Assembly (NCBI GenBank): GCA_023614405.1
Contig: CM042689.1
Span: 281,301,533 to 281,365,532, forward strand
Direction: 5' to 3'
Length of the DNA stretch: 64,000 nt
Source: Avena insularis
Lineage: Eukaryota; Streptophyta; Magnoliopsida; Poales; Poaceae
The notes under the pieces are model-generated. The model was not told the DNA's origin and did not search any database. It worked only from the letters and a program-made list of their open reading frames with translations. The translations under genes were made by a program, and so were the position numbers. Shown here piece after piece: positions 57,796 to 64,000 of this stretch. Within the stretch, counting starts at the first letter, position 1. Every line of letters starts with the position of its first letter.

Positions 57796-58760
57796 CACTA
57801 AGGGCACGTTTGGTAGCCTGCAACCCCTCCATGTTGTGGCCCGTGCGCGTCTCAAAGCAGGCTGGAGCTAGGCCAGGGACAACGCTCGAATCGGCCGTTT
57901 TTCTGGGGTCTGGCTTGGGCCAGTGAAAAAGAGCCGAAGCGGTGCAATCGTGGGAGAACATGGGGGAGACATCGCGTTGCTTGTCGCTTATCGCCATAAA
58001 TCCCCTCACCTCCCACCCTTTACGCTCACTCTCCTCTCTGCGCAGCGGTGACTCTCCCCCACCACTCGACGGTGTCGTTCCTGGAGGCGGCGATGAAGGT
58101 CTTAGAGGGAGGAGACTCCAACAGTGAAGGGCTTGGAGGGAGGAGACTCTGGAGTTGAGGTTGTCGCTCAGCAATAGAGGCGGCGGTCTTTGTACGAGAA
58201 ACAACGGCGAATACCGAACCATGGTGATAATATTTTTTTCCTATTTACCCGAGACATCTATACGATAGATCTGCTCCTAGAAGGTCAAAGTTATGGTTCT
58301 AGATGGCATGCGTTGTAGATCTGCCCAGATATTCCCTTCTCAAGTTTTTTTTTCAATTTCGACGGTTCACTATTATAGCATTAGAAGGACTATTTCATGC
58401 AATTTGTGGTGCATTTCTTCAATAGTATTGAACCGGGATCTGACAACTGTACCTGGATGACCATTTGCCAATGATTACAATGGCTAAGCACAATTTCAAG
58501 ACTAGACGTGTTTGCGCGCTTCGCCGCGCCATTTTTTTTTTGCGTTTTCGCATCCGTGTTGCTATGGGGTGTGGTTTGGTACTTTTTTTTTCAAACAATT
58601 TTATTGTATAGCTTAATATGTTTTATTGCCTGTGATAATTCGATTCAGATGGCATAGAAGTTTAGTAAGTTTTTTTTGTATGTTTAATTCCGTTTTGAAG
58701 TTTTGAGTATTTCGCATGCTGATTGATTTGATGGATCGCCCGCGTGCAGGCAGAGACTGC
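57796..58760. other. Region without supported gene
   Basis: Includes GGGCACGTTTGGTAGCCTGC at 57802, a phrase common near DNA-transposon ends in grasses, and poly-T tracts near 58350, 58535 and 58585. Open frames here overlap on both strands without splice or domain support. Confidence 0.5.
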
Positions 58761-59024
58761 TCATGTTTGGCTGGATTCATGAAGCAATTTATGCAACGCC
58801 GTTGTGTGAAACGGATGGTGTGCATATTAATTCGCCTAGACAGTTCTGCTCTTCCGTGGTAGCAAAGGGCCAGAGTAGATATTGTTCTGCATGTGGTCGG
58901 TGGGTACACACGTGTGTGCTATGTGTCATGCCGGTGGAACAGGTCTTCTCGTCGTGTCACGATGACAGTTGTTTGCATGCATTTTTGGTTTGTTGTTGCC
59001 AGAGTGAGAGCGGAGTTTTTGTGG

Positions 59025-59037
59025 CTATATATAGATA
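59025..59037 (+). promoter_or_regulatory. TATA box candidate of gene A
   Basis: CTATATATAGATA lies about 70 bp before the ATG at 59101. Gene B has TTATATAGG near 63354, about 100 bp before its ATG. Confidence 0.45.
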
Positions 59038-59100
59038 TCTTCTCTTTGTAGTTCGATGTCTTCCAGTTTAGTTTTTGTTTATGCTTGTTGGCGTCCTGCA

Positions 59101-60090
59101 ATGGAGTCGTTTGGGAACGCGTCGGGAGGAGCGGTCTAGCCACTGCGAATGGGCTTGTCCATGGGGGTGCAGGGGCTGACGCGGGCGCTGGCAAAGTTCT
59201 GCCGGCTTCTCCAGTGTTCGTGCTTCGTGGCCACGCTGTTGTGGTGGGCGCTATTGCCGACTGTGCGGACGTCGGCGTGGAGCATAGTGTGGTGGTAGGT
59301 CCGGGTGTGAATGATCATGTTGGTCGACCTGTCCCTGCGTTTGTCATGTCGCTTGATGCCATGGAGGGGCCTGAGGATGGTAAGCATTTGTTCTCTAGCG
59401 CTTTTTCTTTAGTTTAGATTTTGTGTTTTGTCCATGGTCTGGAGCTTTCTTGCTTTGCTGATTCTTTTTGTCTCTGCAGATCAGTAGCTCGTTGCTCGAG
59501 TTCCAAGCCGGATGATGCTCGGCGAGATTCTGGTGGCTGCCGGTGGTACCGGCCCGAGGTACCGTACTCGTTGGGAGGACGGCGGCTACGTGTCGACGGT
59601 GGAGAGTCGTGTTCCGCGGAGGTGCCATCCTGGTTGCTCAGGCGTGTTGACCGCGAGGAGCCGGGTGTTAGGGAGTGCGTTGCAAGCAGAGAATGATGCC
59701 GCGGCGGGTCTCATCCGCGTTCTTCGTTGGCGGCGCGGCGTGGTGGTGGCGGACGCCAACTGGAGGCGCGTGAACCGGTTGCGCCGTCATGCCATTCAGC
59801 TCCGTGCGGTTGTACAGACCGCTTTGCGCGAGAAGCACCAGGCGGTGGAGAAGGCCCAGTGGCTGGAGGAGGGATGGTTCGTCACTATTGATGACCTGGT
59901 TTTTGTCCGTGCCACATTGGAGGAGTTGTCTTCTGTGGCGTCGCTTGTTCGGGATCCTGCGGGTCTCGGTGATGGCTTTGGTGAGCTGCTGAATGGTGTT
60001 AGTGCTCTGGCGGTGCGTATGACCGATAGGATCAATGCGGCGACCACAAGGCTGACGGCGGCTTTGGGCCACTCTGGTCGCGTGGGGTAG
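59101..60090 (+). pseudogene. Gene A: two-exon gene of unknown family, probably broken
   Basis: Exon 1 59101-59379 starts MESFGNASGG. Its ATG frame hits TAG at 59137-59139, while the frame reaching the splice donor is a different one (LPASPVFVLRGHAVVVGAIA; VVVGPGVNDHVG), so a frameshift is inferred near 59105-59135. The intron is 59380-59479 (GTAAGC...TGCAG, phase 1). Exon 2 59480-60090 begins with a TAG third codon, then VPSRMMLGEILVAAGG, YRTRWEDGGYVS and a long helical part (RRVNRLRRHAIQLRAVVQTA; FGELLNGVSALAVRMTDRIN), ending at TAG 60088-60090. GC-rich, unlike its surroundings. Gene B is a paralogue with the same intron position and phase. No family recognised. A shorter protein from ATG 59512 (192 residues) is also possible. 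Confidence 0.5.
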
Positions 60091-61150
60091 GTGTCTTCTG
60101 CTAGTTTAGTTAGCGTGTAGGTCGCGCGGTTTCTGACAGTCGCGGTGCTTCGTTCTTCTTATGTGTTCCTGTGTAGGAAGCTGTTGCGTGGTTCAGCAGT
60201 AGCAGATGCTGTTTGTTTGTGTTGCCGTGGGTTTGCTGGTGTTTGTGTTTTTTAGCAGTTTTTAATATCTTCTGTTGTATCTCCGTTTGTATGGGTAGTT
60301 GCTTCTAGTAGTGCTTTGTCAGAATGTGTGAATAATTATGTAGGTGTTGCTAGAAATTAGTGGATTAGCCTAGTGAGACAATGTTTTAGTATGAACAAAC
60401 AAAAGCGACATATTATACTAATTTAGCTAGCATAATTTCCAACACGTAGAAAAAGAAATAATTTTTTGGGGAATTAAAGAAATTGTTATGAGGTGAATTT
60501 GCTAAAGTGAAACAATGTTAGTTGAGGTAAGATTCTTTTTACTGCGTAATAATAAATATTAAACTAGAGATGTAGAGGCTAGGTGTGTACTGATAGAAAA
60601 AAAATGAGAAGATTCTTGTTAGTGTTGGTACCTATTAAATTGAGCTCATAAAAAGCTCATTAGTGTCGCGTAGATTTGAACGGTATACTTGAATATTTTA
60701 TGAGTGTTAAGTTTTTATCTGTTTTTATAGTAAGTTTTGACAAATTTGGATAGGGTTACATTGGTAACGGTATATTGTTAGGAGATTTATGTTTTTGGTT
60801 GTTGTATAAGAGCATCTCCATGGGCTTTCCTAGATTTGGCTAAGGTTGGCAAGAACTGCTAGATTTGGCCAAGACTGGTAAGGGTTGAAAACTATCTGGG
60901 TCAAAAACACTGCTTCGACAGTCTTTGTATAATTGGTTTCTTATTGGACTCCCAAAAAAATTGTTGTTTTTTGAGTATATAATAATTTAATCCAAAAATC
61001 CTCGGCTATTTTGGTTGATAAGTTGTAAACTTTGAAATATGATTTTAAAAAACGGTAGGATTGAAGTCTCTTATACAAGGATGTAATAGGGTGATTGTAT
61101 TCTTTGACACGTTGGAGGAGCAGAGACCTTTATTTGTATCTGAATTCATC
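60091..61150. other. Spacer after gene A
   Basis: AT-rich, no supported gene. ATAAGAGCATCTCCATGGGC at about 60806 resembles a Harbinger/MITE terminus; no matching inverted end is visible. A 55-bp stretch at 60925-60985 recurs diverged at 61417-61475. Confidence 0.5.
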
Positions 61151-61790
61151 TTTGGGAAGGTATTTGTAAAGTGAGACGCTACTTGTTATAATTCTGTAAA
61201 CAGAGGTGAGAGAGGGCGTTGATGACTGTCATTTTTCTGCCGTCTTTGTCACTACGGTTCGACCGTGGCGACGCTTGTTGTGCGCCCCTTGAGGATTCTT
61301 GCTATCTAGGTTCTCTCCCTTTGCTCGTTGGTGGAAGTTTTTTTTTGTGCCCCCCCCCCCCCCCCCCAGGATGCGTTGATTTTAACTTGTTCCGTCGCAG
61401 TCTCCTCGATTTGGCTATTGTATAATTGGTTTCCTATTGGTCTCTCAAAGATTTTGTTTTTTTAGTATACTGGCGCCTTTTGTTAGTATTTGTAAAGTCA
61501 GATGCTACTTGTTATAATTTTGTAAACAGAGGTGAGAGCGGGTGTTGATGCTTATCATCTCCTCGCCGTCTCTCTCACTACGGTTAGACCGTGGTGACGC
61601 TTCTTGTGCGTCCCCTGAGGATTCTTGCTATCTAGGCTCCCTTCATTTGCTTGGTGGAAGTTTTTTCGTCGTGCAGCCGCCCCTCACGCGTGTCGATTTT
61701 AATTTGTTACGCCCACACTCTTCCCTGCGTTGCCTTGCTCATGCCACCTTGCCCTCTTGCGCGTGGTTCATTGTCTACTTGTTGTAGGAC
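61150..61790 (+). repeat. Diverged tandem duplication, offset about 325 bp
   Basis: 61155 to about 61475 and 61481 to about 61790 share TTTGTAAAGT, GCTACTTGTTATAAT, AAACAGAGGTGAGAG and GAGGATTCTTGCTATCTAGG. Both units hold a similar small open frame (SLSLRFDRGDACCA against SLSLRLDRGDASCA, both followed by EDSCYLGSL) at 61219-61425 and 61542-61787. An 18-bp poly-C run sits at 61350-61367. Confidence 0.75.
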
Positions 61791-61794
61791 CGTT

Positions 61795-62880
61795 TTACTT
61801 TCATGTGATGAATGCATTGATTAGGGACAAAGACCTGGTATTTCAAGTCAAGTTTAGTCAATGAGGTCCTTCTCCGAGGGAGGGGGCCAAATAGTTCTTT
61901 GTAGTCAAATTAAAGTTCGAGAGAAGGGGGATTGCAGGAAAGGAGAGTTTTTGGAAGCAATAGTTTAGGCAAAAAAGTTGTTTTTACATCTGTGTACCCA
62001 AAAGTAGCACCGGATTCTATTCGTGAAAACTGCTTCTTCACTCAAGAGGGGCTTGTCGCTTCTTTATTTTAGAGCAATCGTAGTAAAAAATGAGATTTTG
62101 AAGATATTACATTCTCTTCGTCTTTAGAGGGTTAGAGGGTTATGCTCCTTCCAAGGGGGAAAGTGGGGCGATTTTTTTCTCTCGCAAGGTGCGTTCGGTT
62201 TTATGGTGTAGCGCTTAGGGTTTAGTAGTTTATTGTTTATGGTTTGGGGCTATTTTTTCGGTAACGAAAGTACAATGGTGAGCGAAAATTAGAACTATTT
62301 ATGGACGATCTTTTTTCAAATGTTATTATAATTGTTTTTTGGAGATCCGATGCTTATGCCATATTGTCATGTCGCACGTAGTTCACAGTTGGCTTGTCGT
62401 TGCATCGCCTTGCCTTCATGCATTGGGTGCATCGATTGTGGACAAAGGCCTAGTATTTTGAGTTAGGCAAAGAGGTCCTTTTTTGAGGGAGTGGAGTTGT
62501 TAGGTATGGAGGCGACTTTAATCGGCCAAATAGGAGTTCTTTCTGGTTAAGCTGAAGCTCAAGAGAAGGGGATTTTAAAAAAGTGGTTCTTTGGAGTAAT
62601 AATTTAAGCAAAGAAGTTGGTTGTCCAATTTTGTACCAGAAATTGTTTCCTCCCTCAAGAAGGGCTCGTCGATTTTTTCAGTCTAGAGCAATCGTAATAA
62701 AAAATGAGATTTTTAAGTTATTAGCGCCTAGGGTTTAGTAGTTTATTGTTTATCATCTGGGATTAGTAATTATGTTTAGGGCAAGGGTGTAAGATCTCTT
62801 TCATTTGAAACCTATGGTGATTTTTTTTTCAAGTGATACTATTTTATTGGTAATGAAAATACGATATCGATCCAAATTTA
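61795..62880 (+). repeat. Diverged tandem duplication, offset about 500-620 bp
   Basis: About 61795-62300 and 62410-62880 share blocks in the same order: GACAAAG-CCT-GTATTT, AGAGCAATCGTA, AAAAATGAGATTTT, TAGGGTTTAGTAGTTTATTG and a GGTAACGAAAGTAC/GGTAATGAAAATAC stretch. No gene is supported within. Confidence 0.72.
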
Positions 62881-63353
62881 GGACTATTTACAAACGATTC
62901 TTTCTATTACTGTTCCATTATTATAAGTGCATGTTGCCCTTTGTTGGTTTATTTGACGGTCAAATGGTTTTAGACTATATTTTATATCGTCTCATTTGGT
63001 CTAGACTTATATTTTTTTAATGCATTTTCACTGTTTTTAATTGCAAGGTTTGAGGAATGTATCGATGCTGAAGAAAACCCAACAATTTTTTAAGCGGTTT
63101 ATGAGTTTTTTTAAAAATATATTTTTTGAATCCCTTTAAGTAGATTATATTGTTTTAATTAAATTAACAAATTACTATTTTAACGTTTTTTTAGTTTCCC
63201 TCTCCGTAGACCGAGCGCAGGCGCGGGAGGCGAGGGGACGGGTGTTGTACTTGTGGCGATCGTGGGCCATAATGTCGACATATGGCTGCAACGTGGCTTT
63301 GCGCATGTATGTTTGTCCCGTTGTTGTTTGAAGCATCCGTGGGAGGTAGTTTC
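62881..63353. other. Spacer before gene B
   Basis: AT-rich to about 63200, then GC-richer sequence leading into the gene B promoter. Nothing identified. Confidence 0.5.
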
Positions 63354-63456
63354 ATTATATAGGGAGCGTCTGGCTGCCTTGTATTATCAGAACCGGTGTA
63401 CTTCTTTCCCCACCTTTCTCTACTGTGAGCGGCGCAACCTCTGTTGCGTACGTGTC

Positions 63457-64000
63457 ATGGAGTCGTTAGGACGTGCTGCTGCCGCTGAGGCGGAGATCTT
63501 GCTAGATATTGCTGGGAGCGGCGCCGTGGATGGCCAGGGTAGGCCTTCTGAGATTCTTGTGGAGAATGGCCTAGCTGGTGGAGCGCTAGGGCAGGTGGCT
63601 GAGAGCGGGTCGGTGGTCGCGGTCCACGGCGGCGTTCCTGTCCAGGTAGCCACGGATAGGGCTGCCGGGGGCGCTGCGTCCGGTGGAGGCCAGGGCGCTG
63701 TTCTTGGGCACGATGTGGTGGTCGAGGACGCGGTTGGCGGCGGTCATGTCGTTGTTATTCCTCCCGGTGGGGTGCCGCTGAATCCTCCTTATGGTAAGTG
63801 TCGTTCTGTGTTCAGATCTTGTGTGTATTGTGTTGTGTTATTTTGTCGTTGGGACATTTTTTTGATCTAGTATGTAATTCTTTGCAGAGCGTCGGGTTGT
63901 GCGTGTCTCCCGTCGGCTGATACTTGGAGAGTTGTTGCTGAGAGCCAATGCCTCCGACGCGAGGTTCAACACGGATTGGGAGGATGGTGCGTTTGTTTGC
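63457..64000 (+). CDS. Gene B: paralogue of gene A, two exons, runs off the window
   Basis: Exon 1 63457-63793 (112 complete codons plus one base, phase 1) starts MESLGRAAAAEAEILLDIAG and is Gly/Val/Ala-rich (VVVEDAVGGGHVVVIPPGG). The intron is 63794-63887 (GTAAGTG ... TTTGCAG). Exon 2 from 63888 reads RRVVRVSRRLILGELLLRAN, then FNTDWEDGAFVC to the window end. It aligns with gene A exon 2 (MLGEILVAAGG, RTRWEDGGYVS). No stop or frameshift is seen in the visible part, so it may be functional where gene A is not. ATG choice rests on the shared MES start in both copies. Product and family unknown; no signal peptide is obvious. Confidence 0.55.

Noticed and set aside
57797..57825. CACTAAGGGCACG as a CACTA transposon terminus
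   Set aside because: No inverted partner, no subterminal repeats and no transposase; the 5-bp CACTA match alone is weak.
58763..59071. 102-codon frame MFGWIHEAIY... as an upstream exon of gene A
   Set aside because: It has no counterpart before gene B and contains the TATA box candidate; a splice link to 59101 is not supported.
60806..60830. Left end of a MITE (ATAAGAGCATCTCC)
   Set aside because: No matching inverted right end with a TTA/TAA target site was found in the window.
1..64000. tRNA, rRNA or CRISPR-like arrays
   Set aside because: PBS sequences match tRNA 3' ends only over 12-18 bases; no cloverleaf, rRNA motif or regularly spaced array was seen.

Overview
The window is intergenic nuclear DNA from a large-genome grass. 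The families present (an Angela/BARE-like copia LTR and leader, Athila-type LTRs opening TGATAYGTC, Tat-lineage gypsy elements with spliced antisense ORFs) point to a Pooideae/Triticeae-like genome. That assignment rests on remembered family features, not a search. Positions 1-57142 are almost entirely LTR retrotransposons nested in one another. Positions 57143-64000 are older, mostly non-LTR DNA.

Layout, left to right. (1) 1-14822, plus strand: a Ty3/gypsy chromovirus with very long LTRs (3' LTR 4213 bp), whose 5' LTR start lies outside the window. Its coding region is broken by stops and frameshifts. (2) 14823-19581, plus: the 3' end of a Tat/Retand-type gypsy element, with a spliced antisense ORF, repeated PPT-like boxes and a 496-bp LTR. 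(3) 19582-52100, minus: an Athila-like element without visible RT, RNase H or integrase, split by two complete insertions. These are a second Tat-lineage element (21907-35038, two 528-bp LTRs, TSD TGAAC) and a gag-only copia-type element (38332-48932, LTRs 2292 and 2281 bp, TSD ACTAC). (4) 52101-57142, minus: leader and 5' LTR of an Angela/BARE-like copia element, itself split by a 3'-truncated Athila-type element (53067-56342, plus). (5) 57143-64000: a decayed minus-strand reading frame, a microsatellite, and two diverged copies of an unrecognised two-exon gene (59101-60090 and 63457 to beyond the window end) flanking diverged tandem repeats.

The nesting is at least four levels deep: the chromovirus (youngest) lies in Retand-1, which lies in the 3' LTR of Athila-1, which lies in the leader of the Angela-like element. 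Most coding frames are dead. The one long intact frame is the 802-codon gag of the copia-type element. Several premature stops look like C-to-T transitions, as expected for methylated, silenced transposons.

No host gene could be named. The points most worth a second look are: the duplicated Gag module in the second Tat element; the stem-loop plus PPT-like boxes in the Tat 3' regions; a localised hypervariable block in the LTRs of the gag-only element; and the unrecognised duplicated gene pair at 59-64 kb.
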